Made by a program: the position numbers and the translations under genes. Below are positions 7,701-16,157 of a stretch of DNA of 64,000 nt, piece by piece. The stretch lies in assembly GCF_045055315.1 (NCBI RefSeq), contig NZ_CP173677.1, forward strand, positions 1,860,001-1,924,000. Reading direction: 5' to 3'. The notes under the pieces are model-generated. The model saw only the letters and a program-made list of their open reading frames with translations, made no database searches and was not told the DNA's origin. Source of the DNA: Brachymonas wangyanguii. Its GTDB lineage: Bacteria > Pseudomonadota > Gammaproteobacteria > Burkholderiales > Burkholderiaceae_C. Position 1 is the first letter of the stretch. The number at the start of each line of letters is the position of its first letter.

Positions 7701-8765
7701 TCAGGCCGACTGCTGCTCCAGATCCCAGCGCGGACGCACATCGAAACCGTAGTCATGGCTTGCCTGGGCCACGCCGGCCTGCAGGCGCATGGCGGCGGCC
7801 AGCGCGATCATGGCACCGTTGTCGGTGCACAGGTGCAGCTCGGGATAGTGCACGCGCACCTGGCGCTTGCGGCAGGCGGCATTGAGCTGTTCGCGCAATT
7901 CGCTGTTGGCACCGACACCGCCGGCGACCACCAGGCGCTTGAGGCCACTGCGGTCCACCGCCTTGAGCGATTTTTTCACCAGCACCTCGACGATGGCCGC
8001 CTGGGTGCTGGCAGCGAGATCGGCCTGGGTCTGGTAGCAGGGCTGGCCCTCGATCTTGCGCACCTGGGTCAAGACCGCGGTCTTGAGACCGGCAAAGGAA
8101 AAGTTCAGATCACCGCTGTGCAGCAGCGGTCGCGGCAGCGCATAGGCATCAGGATTGCCGAAGGCGGCCAGCCGCGACAGCGCCGGGCCACCCGGATAAC
8201 CCAGTCCCAGCAGCTTGGCCGACTTGTCGAAGGCTTCACCGGCGGCATCGTCAATGGTTTCGCCAAGCAGCGTGTACTGCCCTACTCCATCGACCTGCAT
8301 CAGCTGGGTGTGACCGCCGGAAACCAGCAGTGCGACAAAGGGAAACTCGGGGGGATCCTCGCTCAGGAACGGCGATAGCAGATGACCCTCCAGGTGGTGC
8401 ACGCCGAGCACCGGCTTGCCGAGCGAGGCTGCCAGCGCGCAGGCAGCACCGGCGCCCACCAGCAGCGCACCGGCCAGACCGGGACCGCGCGTGAAGGCCA
8501 CGACATCAACATCGGCCAGCGAGCGCCCTGCTTCGACCAGCACCTGGCGCGTGAGCGGCACGACGCGACGGATATGGTCGCGGCTGGCCAATTCGGGCAC
8601 CACGCCGCCATAGGCCTGGTGCATGTCGATCTGGCTGTGCAGGGCATGCGCCAGCAGGCTGGGCACCGCCTGGCCCGGGCGCGCCTCGACCAAGGCGACG
8701 CCGGTTTCGTCGCAGGAGGATTCGATACCGAGAACCAGCAAGGGGGAAGCGAGAGGTGTTTGCAT
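7701..8765 (-). CDS. tsaD: tRNA N6-adenosine threonylcarbamoyltransferase TsaD
   Basis: Transfers threonylcarbamoyl to A37 of ANN-decoding tRNAs (t6A) in the cytosol, working with TsaB and TsaE. The 354-residue length is normal. The ASKHA fold begins at LVLGIESSCDETGVAL. The metal-binding motif GVHHLEGH contributes His124 and His128, and a third ligand lies in LCTDNGAMIALAA near the C-terminus. SGGHTQL and the conserved GVGANSELRE are also present. It is the upstream-most gene of the long minus-strand run, divergent from the ybiB-like gene across about 130 bp. Confidence 0.97.
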   Translation of the reverse strand: MQTPLASPLLVLGIESSCDETGVALVEARPGQAVPSLLAHALHSQIDMHQAYGGVVPELASRDHIRRVVPLTRQVLVEAGRSLADVDVVAFTRGPGLAGALLVGAGAACALAASLGKPVLGVHHLEGHLLSPFLSEDPPEFPFVALLVSGGHTQLMQVDGVGQYTLLGETIDDAAGEAFDKSAKLLGLGYPGGPALSRLAAFGNPDAYALPRPLLHSGDLNFSFAGLKTAVLTQVRKIEGQPCYQTQADLAASTQAAIVEVLVKKSLKAVDRSGLKRLVVAGGVGANSELREQLNAACRKRQVRVHYPELHLCTDNGAMIALAAAMRLQAGVAQASHDYGFDVRPRWDLEQQSA

Positions 8766-8893
8766 CAGGCCGACATTGTGCCGCGATTGCCCTCAGGCTG
8801 CCAGCACTGCCCGCGCCTGCCACTGGAACGGATGGATATCGACCAGCAGCGTGGCGATCAGCAGATCATGCACGATTCGCTGACAATACCACC

Positions 8894-9805
8894 ATGCAAG
8901 ATGCCCTGATCCCCTATCTGAAAGACATCGGCCGCGGCAAGGATGGCGCGCGCCCCATGACACGCGAGCAGGCATGCCATGCCTGGAGCCTGCTGCTGAA
9001 CGGCGATACCGACGCGCTGGCCACGGGCGCCTTCCTGATGGCGATGCGCATCAAGGGCGAAACGCCGCAGGAGATGGCCGGTTTTCTGGATGCCACCCAT
9101 GCCGCGCTGCAGTATCCCGACTGGCCGCAGGACGAGCGCCTGACGGTCGTGATCCCGAGCTACAACGGCGCCCGCAAGCTGCCCTTGCTGACGCCACTGC
9201 TGGCCCATCTGCTGGCGCGCCAGGGCCTGCGCGTGCTGCTGCACGGCATGGCAACCGAAGAGCGCCGCGTCAGTGTGCCGCAGGTGCTGGAGCCCTTGCG
9301 CGCCCTGCTGCCGGTCAGCGACCAGGATCCGGTCTGGATCGACACCGCCACGCTGCATCCCGGACTGGCGCGACTGCTGGATGCGCGCCGCCAGATGGGC
9401 TTGCGCAACAGCGCGCACAGCCTGGTAAAACTGATGAACCCCTGCCCGACTGGCCGCAGCCTGGTGCTGGGCAGCTATACGCATCCGGAATACGCGCTGT
9501 CCATGGCGGCGACAGTGGCCGTGATGCAAGACCATGCCCTGCTGCTGCGCGGCACCGAAGGCGAGGTGGTGGCCGATGCGCGCCGCCAGCCACGCATGGA
9601 AGGCCTGGTGCGCGGCCAGCGCGTCTGGCTGTCGGAGGCGCAATCGGGCAGCCTGGCTACCCTGCCCGAGCTGCCCGATGGCACGGATCCGCAAGCCACG
9701 GCGCAGTACATCGCCGATGTGCTGGCCGACAGGCTGCCGGCGCCGGAGCCGATCCGGCAACAGGTCGCCATCATCCTGCAACTGGCAGCACAGGTGGGCG
9801 CATGA
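8894..9805 (+). CDS. ybiB: YbiB-family protein (TrpD2-like, nucleic-acid binding)
   Basis: A 303-residue homologue of E. coli YbiB. The family has the fold of anthranilate phosphoribosyltransferase but not its activity, and the E. coli protein binds nucleic acid; the cellular role is unsettled. The start MQDALIPYLKDIGRGKDGAR matches the family N-terminus. Also present are LLNGDTDALATGAFLMAMRIKGET, VVIPSYNGARKLPLLTPLLA, MGLRNSAHSLVKLMNP and LLLRGTEGEV. The open frame extends 46 codons upstream, but that part overlaps the divergent promoter region and shows no similarity. Its stop overlaps the start of the next gene (ATGA), so the two are translationally coupled. Confidence 0.85.
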   Translation: MQDALIPYLKDIGRGKDGARPMTREQACHAWSLLLNGDTDALATGAFLMAMRIKGETPQEMAGFLDATHAALQYPDWPQDERLTVVIPSYNGARKLPLLTPLLAHLLARQGLRVLLHGMATEERRVSVPQVLEPLRALLPVSDQDPVWIDTATLHPGLARLLDARRQMGLRNSAHSLVKLMNPCPTGRSLVLGSYTHPEYALSMAATVAVMQDHALLLRGTEGEVVADARRQPRMEGLVRGQRVWLSEAQSGSLATLPELPDGTDPQATAQYIADVLADRLPAPEPIRQQVAIILQLAAQVGA

Positions 9806-11070
9806 CGACGACAAGCTTTGATGTAGTGGTGATTGGCGCCGGCGCGGCCGGCCTGTTCTGCGCCGGCCAGGCTGGCCAGCGCGGCCTGCGCGTGCTGCTG
9901 ATCGACCACGCGGCCAAGGTGGCTGAAAAGATCCGCATCAGCGGCGGTGGCCGCTGCAACTTCACCAATGCCGGCGCCACGCCGGCGCAGTTCATCAGCC
10001 AGAACCCGCATTTCTGCCGCAGCGCACTGGCGCGTTATGGCGCACAGGACTTTATCGAGCTGGTACAGCGGCATCGCATTGCCTTTCACGAAAAGCACAA
10101 GGGCCAGCTGTTCTGTGACCGCTCGGCGCAGGACATCATCGACCTGCTGCTGCGCGAATGCGAAACCGGTGGCGTCGAGCGCTGGCAGCCCTGCGCGGTG
10201 CAAGGCCTGCAGCAACAGCCGGAATCGGCATTGCCCTGGCAGCTCGATACCGCCCGTGGCCGGGTGGAGACGCACGCCGTGGTGCTGGCGACCGGCGGCC
10301 TGTCGATTCCCAAGATTGGCGCCACCGATCTGGCCTGGCGCGTGGCGCAGCAGTTTGGCCTGTGTACCATCGCGCCGCGTCCCGGCCTGGTGCCCCTGAC
10401 GTTTGATGCCGCCAGCTGGCAGCCGTTTTCCGCGCTGTCCGGCGTGGCGCTACCAGTGGAAATCGGCACCGATGCGCCGGTTGGCAAGCGGAAGCAGCGC
10501 ATGGCCTTCAGCGAAGACCTGCTGTTCACGCACCGCGGCCTGAGTGGCCCGGCGATCTTGCAGATTTCCAGCTACTGGCAGGATGGCGAACCGCTGCACA
10601 TCAACCTGATTCCGGACCAGCACAGCAAGCTGCCCGATGCGCCGCAGCGCCCGGCCCTGCTGCAGCAGCTGCAGCAGGCCAAGGCCCGTGCATCGCGCAA
10701 GCTGCTGGTGAACGAAATCGGCAATTACCTGCCGTCGCGCCTGGTGGAGCACTGGATCACGCAGCACCCGGCATGCCAGCGGCCGATCGTGGATGTGCCG
10801 GACAAGGCGCTGCAGCAGTTCTGCGAGAGCCTGCAACGCTGGCAGATCGTGCCGAATGGCAGCGAAGGCTATCTGAAGGCCGAGGTGACACTGGGCGGTA
10901 TCGATACGCGCGATGTGTCCTCGCAGACCATGGAAACCAGGGTGCCCGGCCTGTACGTGATTGGCGAAGCGGTAGATGTGACCGGCTGGCTCGGCGGCTA
11001 CAACTTCCAGTGGGCCTGGGCCAGCGGGCATGCGTGTGCGGAAGCGCTGGCGGAATCGCTGCTGACCTGA
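9802..11070 (+). CDS. NAD(P)/FAD-dependent oxidoreductase, HI0933/BaiN (YhiN) family
   Basis: A 422-residue flavoprotein of the HI0933 family. The N-terminal dinucleotide-binding motif is DVVVIGAGAAGLFCAGQAG, and the family signature ISGGGRCNFTN follows at about residues 47-57. VLATGGLSIPKIGATD and the C-terminal FAD contact GEAVDVTGWLGGYNFQWAWASG are also seen. Characterised relatives act on bile acids (BaiN), but most members have no known substrate. The ATG overlaps the ybiB stop by four bases, which suggests a shared function or at least shared expression. No signal peptide, so probably cytosolic. Confidence 0.88.
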   Translation: MTTTSFDVVVIGAGAAGLFCAGQAGQRGLRVLLIDHAAKVAEKIRISGGGRCNFTNAGATPAQFISQNPHFCRSALARYGAQDFIELVQRHRIAFHEKHKGQLFCDRSAQDIIDLLLRECETGGVERWQPCAVQGLQQQPESALPWQLDTARGRVETHAVVLATGGLSIPKIGATDLAWRVAQQFGLCTIAPRPGLVPLTFDAASWQPFSALSGVALPVEIGTDAPVGKRKQRMAFSEDLLFTHRGLSGPAILQISSYWQDGEPLHINLIPDQHSKLPDAPQRPALLQQLQQAKARASRKLLVNEIGNYLPSRLVEHWITQHPACQRPIVDVPDKALQQFCESLQRWQIVPNGSEGYLKAEVTLGGIDTRDVSSQTMETRVPGLYVIGEAVDVTGWLGGYNFQWAWASGHACAEALAESLLT

Positions 11071-11091
11071 TCCGCCCAAGCCCACCAACGC

Positions 11092-11119
11092 ACAAACCCC
11101 GCTCGAAAGCGGGGCTTGT
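11092..11119. terminator. hairpin between convergent genes
   Basis: ACAAACCCCGCT and AGCGGGGCTTGT form a strong stem with a short loop between the ends of the BaiN-like gene and pckG. T-runs are short on both strands, so it is a plausible but modest bidirectional terminator. Confidence 0.55.
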
Positions 11120-11169
11120 ACATGGAGGTCGCGCAGCGGCTGCCTGGGCAACCGCTCACAGGAGAAGGC

Positions 11170-13032
11170 TTACGCCACCTCGGCCAGACGCTGCTCCAGC
11201 GCCGCCTTGGTCTCGACCAGTGCCTTCGGCAGGCGCTCCTTCAGCTTGTCGAAGTGCTCGTCGTGCGACTTGAACTCTTCCGCCCAAGCCGCCTTGTCGA
11301 CGCTGGTGACGGTCTTGAACTGGTCGGCGCTGAAACTCAGGCCATTCCAGTTGATCTCGTCGTAGGACGGGGCCACGCCGAACATGGTCTGCTCGCCAGC
11401 TGCCTTGCCTTCGATGCGGTCCAGCATCCACTTCAGCACGCGCATGTTCTCGCCATAACCCGGCCAGACGAACTTGCCGTCGGCGTCCTTGCGGAACCAG
11501 TTGACGCAGTAGATCGGCGGCACCTGGGCACCGCTGGCCTGCAGCTTCTCGCCCAGATCCAGCCAGTGCTGGAAGTAGTCGCTCATGTTGTAGCCGCAGA
11601 ACGGCAGCATGGCGAAGGGGTCACGGCGCACCACGCCCTGCGCACCAAAGGCGGCAGCGGTGGTTTCAGAACCCATGGTGGCCGCCATGTAGACGCCCTC
11701 GGTCCAATTGCGCGCTTCGGTCACCAGCGGCACGGTGGTGCTGCGGCGGCCACCGAAGATGAAGGCATCGATGGCAACGCCAGCCGGATCGTCCCAGGCC
11801 TCGTCCAGCGCCGGGTTGTTGATGGCGGCCACGGTGAAGCGGGCGTTGGCGTGGGCTGCCTTGCGGCCGGCCTTGCCGTCTTCCGGCGTCCAGTCCTTGC
11901 CCTGCCAGTCGATCAGGTGATCCGGCATCTTGCCCTGGTCCTTTTCCATGCCTTCCCACCAGACATCGCCGTCATCGGTCAGTGCCACGTTGGTGAAGAT
12001 CACGCTCTCGTTCAGGCTGGCCATGCAGTTCGGGTTGGTCAGCGTATTGGTGCCCGGAGCCACGCCAAAGTAGCCGGCTTCCGGGTTGATCGCGTACAGC
12101 TTGCCATCGGCACCCGGCTTGATCCAGGCGATATCGTCACCGATGGTGGTAACCTTCCAGCCTTCGAAAGCTGGCGGCGGCACCAGCATGGAGAAGTTGG
12201 TCTTGCCGCAAGCGCTCGGGAAAGCGGCAGCCACGTGGTACTTCTTGCCCTCGGGGTTGGTCACGCCCAGGATCAGCATGTGCTCGGCCAGCCAGCCCTG
12301 GTCCTTGCCCATCTTGGAGGCGATGCGCAGTGCCAGGCACTTCTTGCCCAGCAGCGCATTGCCGCCGTAACCGGAGCCGTAGGACCAGATTTCGCGCGTT
12401 TCGGGGTAGTGCACGATGTACTTGACATCCGGGTTGCAGGGCCAGGAAGTCTGGTCCTTCTCGCCTTCGGCCAGCGGCGCGCCTACCGTGTGCACGCAGG
12501 GCACGAACGGGCCATCGGTACCCAGCACGTCATAGACGGCCTTGCCCATGCGCGTCATCATCTTCTGGTTCACCACCACGTAGGCGCTGTCAGACAGTTC
12601 CACGCCAATATGGGCGATCGGGCTGCCCAGCGGGCCCATGCTGAACGGGATCACATACATGGTGCGGCCCTTCATGCAGCCGTCGAACAACGGCTGCAGG
12701 GTCTTGCGCATTTCGGCGGGATCCATCCAGTTGTTGGTCGGGCCGGCATCGGCCTTGTCCTGCGAGCAGATGTAGGTGCGGTCTTCCACGCGTGCCACGT
12801 CGGACGGGTCAGACCAGGCCAGGAAGCTGCCCGGACGCTTGGCCGGGTTCAGCTTGCGGAAGGTGCCGGCGTCTACCAGCTGCTGACACAGGCGGTCGTA
12901 CTCTTCCTGGCTGCCATCGCACCAGTAGACCTGGTCAGGCTTGCACAGATTGGCCATGTCCTGCACCCAGGCGATCAGTTGCGGGTGCTTGACGAAATCG
13001 GGAACGTTCAGTTGAACAGCGGTTGCAGTCAT
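11170..13032 (-). CDS. pckG: phosphoenolpyruvate carboxykinase (GTP)
   Basis: Converts oxaloacetate and GTP to phosphoenolpyruvate, CO2 and GDP, the entry step of gluconeogenesis from organic acids. The start MTATAVQLNVPDFVKHPQLI gives 620 residues, normal for the GTP-dependent class. The active-site Cys and P-loop are in FPSACGKTNFSMLVPP. Also present are YVIPFSMGPLGSPIAHIGVE, PKGCGK-type context, DDIAWIKPG, and FIFGGRRSTTVPL. The open frame extends 31 codons upstream without similarity. The gene is monocistronic, with a palindrome about 130 bp upstream. A 681-residue antisense frame is a high-GC coding shadow. Confidence 0.97.
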   Translation of the reverse strand: MTATAVQLNVPDFVKHPQLIAWVQDMANLCKPDQVYWCDGSQEEYDRLCQQLVDAGTFRKLNPAKRPGSFLAWSDPSDVARVEDRTYICSQDKADAGPTNNWMDPAEMRKTLQPLFDGCMKGRTMYVIPFSMGPLGSPIAHIGVELSDSAYVVVNQKMMTRMGKAVYDVLGTDGPFVPCVHTVGAPLAEGEKDQTSWPCNPDVKYIVHYPETREIWSYGSGYGGNALLGKKCLALRIASKMGKDQGWLAEHMLILGVTNPEGKKYHVAAAFPSACGKTNFSMLVPPPAFEGWKVTTIGDDIAWIKPGADGKLYAINPEAGYFGVAPGTNTLTNPNCMASLNESVIFTNVALTDDGDVWWEGMEKDQGKMPDHLIDWQGKDWTPEDGKAGRKAAHANARFTVAAINNPALDEAWDDPAGVAIDAFIFGGRRSTTVPLVTEARNWTEGVYMAATMGSETTAAAFGAQGVVRRDPFAMLPFCGYNMSDYFQHWLDLGEKLQASGAQVPPIYCVNWFRKDADGKFVWPGYGENMRVLKWMLDRIEGKAAGEQTMFGVAPSYDEINWNGLSFSADQFKTVTSVDKAAWAEEFKSHDEHFDKLKERLPKALVETKAALEQRLAEVA

Positions 13033-13162
13033 TTGCAAGACTCCAGAGATAAGAAACCGGATCCGGATCGCCAGATACCGCACGGCGCGCCGGTGAAACA
13101 GGGTTGCATGGCGGCCAGAAGCCACGCATGCGTGCCGCCTGCCGTGGCAGGCAACTCTTAGG

Positions 13163-13174
13163 TCTTATATAAGA
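13163..13174. promoter_or_regulatory. perfect palindrome TCTTATATAAGA upstream of pckG
   Basis: A 12-bp perfect palindrome in an otherwise GC-rich region, 131 bp upstream of the pckG start. The A/T core and dyad symmetry suggest a dimeric regulator such as a GntR-type protein. The regulator is not identified from sequence, and a role in pckG control is inferred from position. Confidence 0.5.
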
Positions 13175-13310
13175 ATAAGCGTGCAAGAATACCATGGAAG
13201 CCTGCGGCCGACATGGGAAAATCCCCCTATTCCTGCCCACCTGGCATCGTGCCAGAGCGCAGCGAGTGGACAGCGATTGCAGCCTGTTTGCAACGCCAGC
13301 ACACACTTTC

Positions 13311-13339
13311 TTGCGCATCGGCCCACGGCATCATATAAT
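13311..13339 (+). promoter_or_regulatory. sigma70-type promoter of rpsU
   Basis: TTGCGC (-35) and a perfect TATAAT (-10) separated by exactly 17 bp. The rpsU start is about 120 bp downstream. Confidence 0.8.
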
Positions 13340-13461
13340 TTCACCCTTGCTGGCAAACCCCGTCGGCCTGATCAACTGTATGACGGGGAAACTTTTGCGG
13401 GCTGTCCCGCAGGCCCGATCTTCCTGCGGCAAACTCTCGCACTAACTGAATCCATTAGCTA

Positions 13462-13674
13462 ATGACCACTATCCGCATCAAAGAAAACGAACCTTTTGAA
13501 GTTGCCCTGCGCCGTTTCAAGCGCACCATCGAAAAGCTGGGCCTGCTGACCGACCTGCGCGCCCGCGAGTTCTATGAGAAGCCCACGGCCGAGCGCAAGC
13601 GCAAGAAGGCTGCTGCCGTCAAGCGCCACTACAAGCGCGTGCGTTCGCAGCAACTGCCCAAGAAACTGTACTGA
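13462..13674 (+). CDS. rpsU: 30S ribosomal protein bS21
   Basis: Small basic protein of the 30S subunit, involved in initiation. It is 70 residues, the usual length. It begins MTTIRIKENEPFEVALRRFK and has the hallmark basic stretch AERKRKKAAAVKRHYKR followed by the ending LPKKLY. A strong promoter precedes it and a strong terminator follows. yqeY comes next, but dnaG and rpoD, which form the rpsU-dnaG-rpoD operon in many proteobacteria, are not adjacent. Confidence 0.97.
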   Translation: MTTIRIKENEPFEVALRRFKRTIEKLGLLTDLRAREFYEKPTAERKRKKAAAVKRHYKRVRSQQLPKKLY

Positions 13675-13691
13675 TTACAGTTCCGGCACTG

Positions 13692-13727
13692 AAAAAACCC
13701 GCTCGGGACGCCGATGCGGGTTTTTTT
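13692..13727 (+). terminator. rho-independent terminator after rpsU
   Basis: AAAAAACCCGC pairs with GCGGGTTTTTTT and ends in seven T. It lies between rpsU and yqeY, so yqeY is reached by read-through or by its own promoter. Confidence 0.88.
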
Positions 13728-13759
13728 GTCCCCATTTTTCACCTTAACCAGGAATCACG

Positions 13760-14221
13760 ATGTCACTCAAGGACCAGATCACCGAAGACATGAAGACCGC
13801 CATGCGCGCCAAGGACATGGAGCGCCTGGGTACCATCCGCCTGCTGCAGGCGGCCATCAAGCAGAAGGAAGTGGACGAGCGCATTACGCTGGATGATGCC
13901 GCCGTGGTCGCCGTGGTGGACAAGCTGCTGAAGCAGCGCAAGGACAGCATCACCGCTTTCGAGGCCGCCGGTCGCCAGGATCTGGCCGACAAGGAAAAGG
14001 CCGAAGCCGTGGTGCTGCAGGTCTACCTGCCGGAACGCCTGAGCGAGGCCGAGATCACCGAAGCGGTGCGCGCCATCGGTGCGGCGTTTGAAGCTGAACA
14101 GGGCCGCGCTCCCGCCGCTGCCGACATGGGCAAGCTGATGGGCGCAGCCAAGTCGCAGCTGGCCGGCAAGGCCGACATGGGCCAGGTGTCTGCCGCCGTG
14201 AAGGCGCTGCTGGCCGGCTGA
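13760..14221 (+). CDS. GatB/YqeY domain-containing protein
   Basis: A 153-residue YqeY-type protein related to the tail domain of the GatB amidotransferase subunit, which binds tRNA. The role of stand-alone YqeY is not firmly established. It starts MSLKDQITEDMKTAMRAKD and contains RLGTIRLLQAAIKQKEVDER, LLKQRKDSITAFEAAGRQDL and VLQVYLPERLSEAEI. The C-terminal half matches the family: MGKLMGAAKSQLAGKADMGQ. The usual rpsU neighbour is retained. Soluble, no signal peptide. Confidence 0.92.
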   Translation: MSLKDQITEDMKTAMRAKDMERLGTIRLLQAAIKQKEVDERITLDDAAVVAVVDKLLKQRKDSITAFEAAGRQDLADKEKAEAVVLQVYLPERLSEAEITEAVRAIGAAFEAEQGRAPAAADMGKLMGAAKSQLAGKADMGQVSAAVKALLAG

Positions 14222-14239
14222 TCGTCCTGCCCGCTTCCA

Positions 14240-14273
14240 GCAAAAAGGCAGACCCGCGGGTCTGCCTTTTTGC
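14240..14273. terminator. bidirectional terminator after yqeY
   Basis: A perfect inverted repeat with arms GCAAAAAGGCAGACCCG and its complement. It gives A-runs and T-runs on both strands, so it can end the yqeY transcript and the convergent pmbA-side transcript. Confidence 0.88.
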
Positions 14274-14290
14274 ATGGTGCTAGCGCGTCG

Positions 14291-14710
14291 TCAGCGTACG
14301 CTCGGGCGACGGAACCAGTCCCAGCACCAGAACGCCAGGAACAGCACCAGCCAGATGCCGCCAAACGTCATGGCATTGGGCGGCAGCGCCACCAGCGGCG
14401 CGCCACAACTGACGCTGGCACGATCGCCCAGCGCCAGCGACAGCAGCACCGGGAACGGCATCACCGAGATGATCTCGCAAGCCAGGATCGCCGGCGAGAG
14501 CAGGAAGGCGACCAGACCGGCACGCAGCAGGCTGCGCAGCACCGGACCCAGGCGACGCGTCAGCCACCAGCCGAGTGCGATCAGCAGCAGCGCAGCCAGG
14601 CCGTAGAGCCACAATTCGGGCGGTGTGTGCCAGGCATCGTTGGAAAGCTGGAACGCCAGCTTCGGCAGCGTGCCGTCGGCGACGATCAGGGAAGGCCCGG
14701 CGTCCTGCAT
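14291..14710 (-). CDS. hypothetical integral membrane protein
   Basis: I do not recognise a family. The 139-residue protein has three hydrophobic segments, at about residues 33-51 (LWLYGLAALLLIALGWWL), 63-90 and 115-133. The last is aromatic-rich (GIWLVLFLAFWCWDWF) and is followed by a basic end, RRPSVR. Its ATG overlaps the pmbA stop by one base (TGATG), so it is translationally coupled to pmbA. A role linked to PmbA is inferred from position only. Codon use resembles the neighbours, so it appears to be a real gene. Confidence 0.6.
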   Translation of the reverse strand: MQDAGPSLIVADGTLPKLAFQLSNDAWHTPPELWLYGLAALLLIALGWWLTRRLGPVLRSLLRAGLVAFLLSPAILACEIISVMPFPVLLSLALGDRASVSCGAPLVALPPNAMTFGGIWLVLFLAFWCWDWFRRPSVR

Positions 14711-16107
14711 CAGTTGCCTGCCACTTTCATGCGGTTGATCAGGATCGAGCCGGTGGACTTGGCACCGGTGGTGTAGACGTCGGCACCAATTGCCTCGATG
14801 CCCTTGAACATGGTCTTGAGGTTGCCGGCGATGGTGATTTCCTGCACCGGGAAGGCGATTTCACCATTTTCGACCCAGAAACCGCTGGCACCGCGCGAAT
14901 AGTCGCCGGTGACGTAGTTGATGCCGTGGCCCATCAGCTCGGTGACGAACAGGCCGGTACCGAGCTTGCGCAGCATCTCGTCGAGGGTGTCGGTCGCCTG
15001 GGTGCGCTTGCTGTGGAAGGACAGGTTGTGGCTGCCGCCGGCATTGCCGGTGGTGCGCATGCCGAGCTTGCGCGCGGTGTAGGCACTCAGGAAATAGCCC
15101 TGCAGCTTGCCCTGCTCCACCACCAGGCGGCGCTGCTCGCGCACGCCTTCGTCATCGAAGGGACTGCTACCCTTGCCGCGCAGCACGAACGGGTCTTCGA
15201 GGATATCGATGTGCTTCGGGAACACCTGCTTGCCCAGGCTGTCGAGAAGGAAGCTGCTCTTGCGATATTGCGCGCCGCCGCTGACCGCCTGCACAAAGCT
15301 GCCGAGCAGGCCGGCGGCGAGTGGCGATTCGAACAGCACCGGGCATTCGATGGTGTCGATCTTGCGGCCGCCCAGGCGGCTCAGGGCACGCTCGGCGGCA
15401 TAGCGGCCCACCGCGCTGGCGCTGGCCAGTTCGTCCGGATGGCGCATCGAGCTGTACCAGTAGTCGCGCTGCATGGCTTCACCCTTGCCGGCAATGGGGG
15501 CGACGCTCAGCGTGTGGCGCGAGCTGGCATAGCCGCCACGGAAACCGTGCGTGTGGGCGCTGAAAAAGTGGCTTTGCTGTGCCGATACCGCCGCGCCCTC
15601 GCTGTTGCTGATCTGCGGATCACAGGCAAAGGCCGCCTCTTCACAGGCCAGTGCCAGTTTGGCGGCAGCGTCGGAATCGATGCTCCAGGGGTGGAACAGG
15701 TCGAGATCACGCATCTCGGTCTCCACATCCTGCTCGTCGGGCAGGCCGGCAGCCGGATCCTGCGCCGTGTAACGCGCCACATCGTAGGCGGCCTGCACCG
15801 TCTGCTCGATCGCCTTGCGCGAAAAGTCCGAGGTGCTGGCATTGCCGCGCTGCTGGCCCAGATAGACCGTGACGCCGAGCGACTTGTCGCGGTTGCGCTC
15901 GACGTTTTCCAGCTCGCCACGGCGCACCGAGACCGACAGGCCACTGCCTTCGGAGGCTTCGGCACCGACATCGGTGGCGCCGAGTTTTTTCGCATGGGCG
16001 ATGGCGAGGTCGACCAGCTCCTCGAAATGGGATCGGCTATAGGCAAAACCGCTCAGGGGCTGATCGGCTGCGGCAGAAAGACGGGGCGCTTTGGCTTTGG
16101 TTTTCAT
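14710..16107 (-). CDS. pmbA: metalloprotease PmbA (TldE)
   Basis: Partner of TldD in a heterodimeric protease that matures peptides such as microcin B17 and degrades unfolded substrates. PmbA lacks the zinc site that TldD carries. The start MKTKAKAPRLSAAADQ gives 465 residues; an ATG five codons upstream is possible. Family stretches are SEGSGLSVSVRRGELENVER, SLGVTVYLGQQRGNASTSDF and KSSFLLDSLGKQVFP. The C-terminal part has the typical GHGINYVTGDYSRGASGFWV and INRMKVAGN. Divergent from darP across about 50 bp, the usual pmbA-yjgA arrangement. Confidence 0.95.
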   Translation of the reverse strand: MKTKAKAPRLSAAADQPLSGFAYSRSHFEELVDLAIAHAKKLGATDVGAEASEGSGLSVSVRRGELENVERNRDKSLGVTVYLGQQRGNASTSDFSRKAIEQTVQAAYDVARYTAQDPAAGLPDEQDVETEMRDLDLFHPWSIDSDAAAKLALACEEAAFACDPQISNSEGAAVSAQQSHFFSAHTHGFRGGYASSRHTLSVAPIAGKGEAMQRDYWYSSMRHPDELASASAVGRYAAERALSRLGGRKIDTIECPVLFESPLAAGLLGSFVQAVSGGAQYRKSSFLLDSLGKQVFPKHIDILEDPFVLRGKGSSPFDDEGVREQRRLVVEQGKLQGYFLSAYTARKLGMRTTGNAGGSHNLSFHSKRTQATDTLDEMLRKLGTGLFVTELMGHGINYVTGDYSRGASGFWVENGEIAFPVQEITIAGNLKTMFKGIEAIGADVYTTGAKSTGSILINRMKVAGN

Positions 16108-16157
16108 ATGGGGAAGTATCATACTGGCCTATTGCCATGCTTACCGGATAACCACTC

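Larger units (their letters stand above)
13033..13461. other. pckG-rpsU divergent intergenic region (429 bp)
   Basis: No convincing gene. It holds the pckG upstream palindrome and the rpsU promoter. Downstream of that promoter is an rpsU leader of about 115 nt, in which CCCCGTC (13358-13364) can pair with GACGGGG (13382-13388). A 93-codon plus-strand frame here has no recognisable features and ends where rpsU begins. Confidence 0.6.

Noticed and set aside
11116..13161. 681-codon plus-strand open frame
   Set aside because: It lies antisense to the whole of pckG, which has unmistakable family motifs. Long antisense frames are expected in high-GC genes, and this one shows no domain or start signal.
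13181..13462. 93-codon frame in the rpsU leader
   Set aside because: It begins upstream of the strong rpsU promoter, has no similarity, and ends at the rpsU start; the region looks regulatory.
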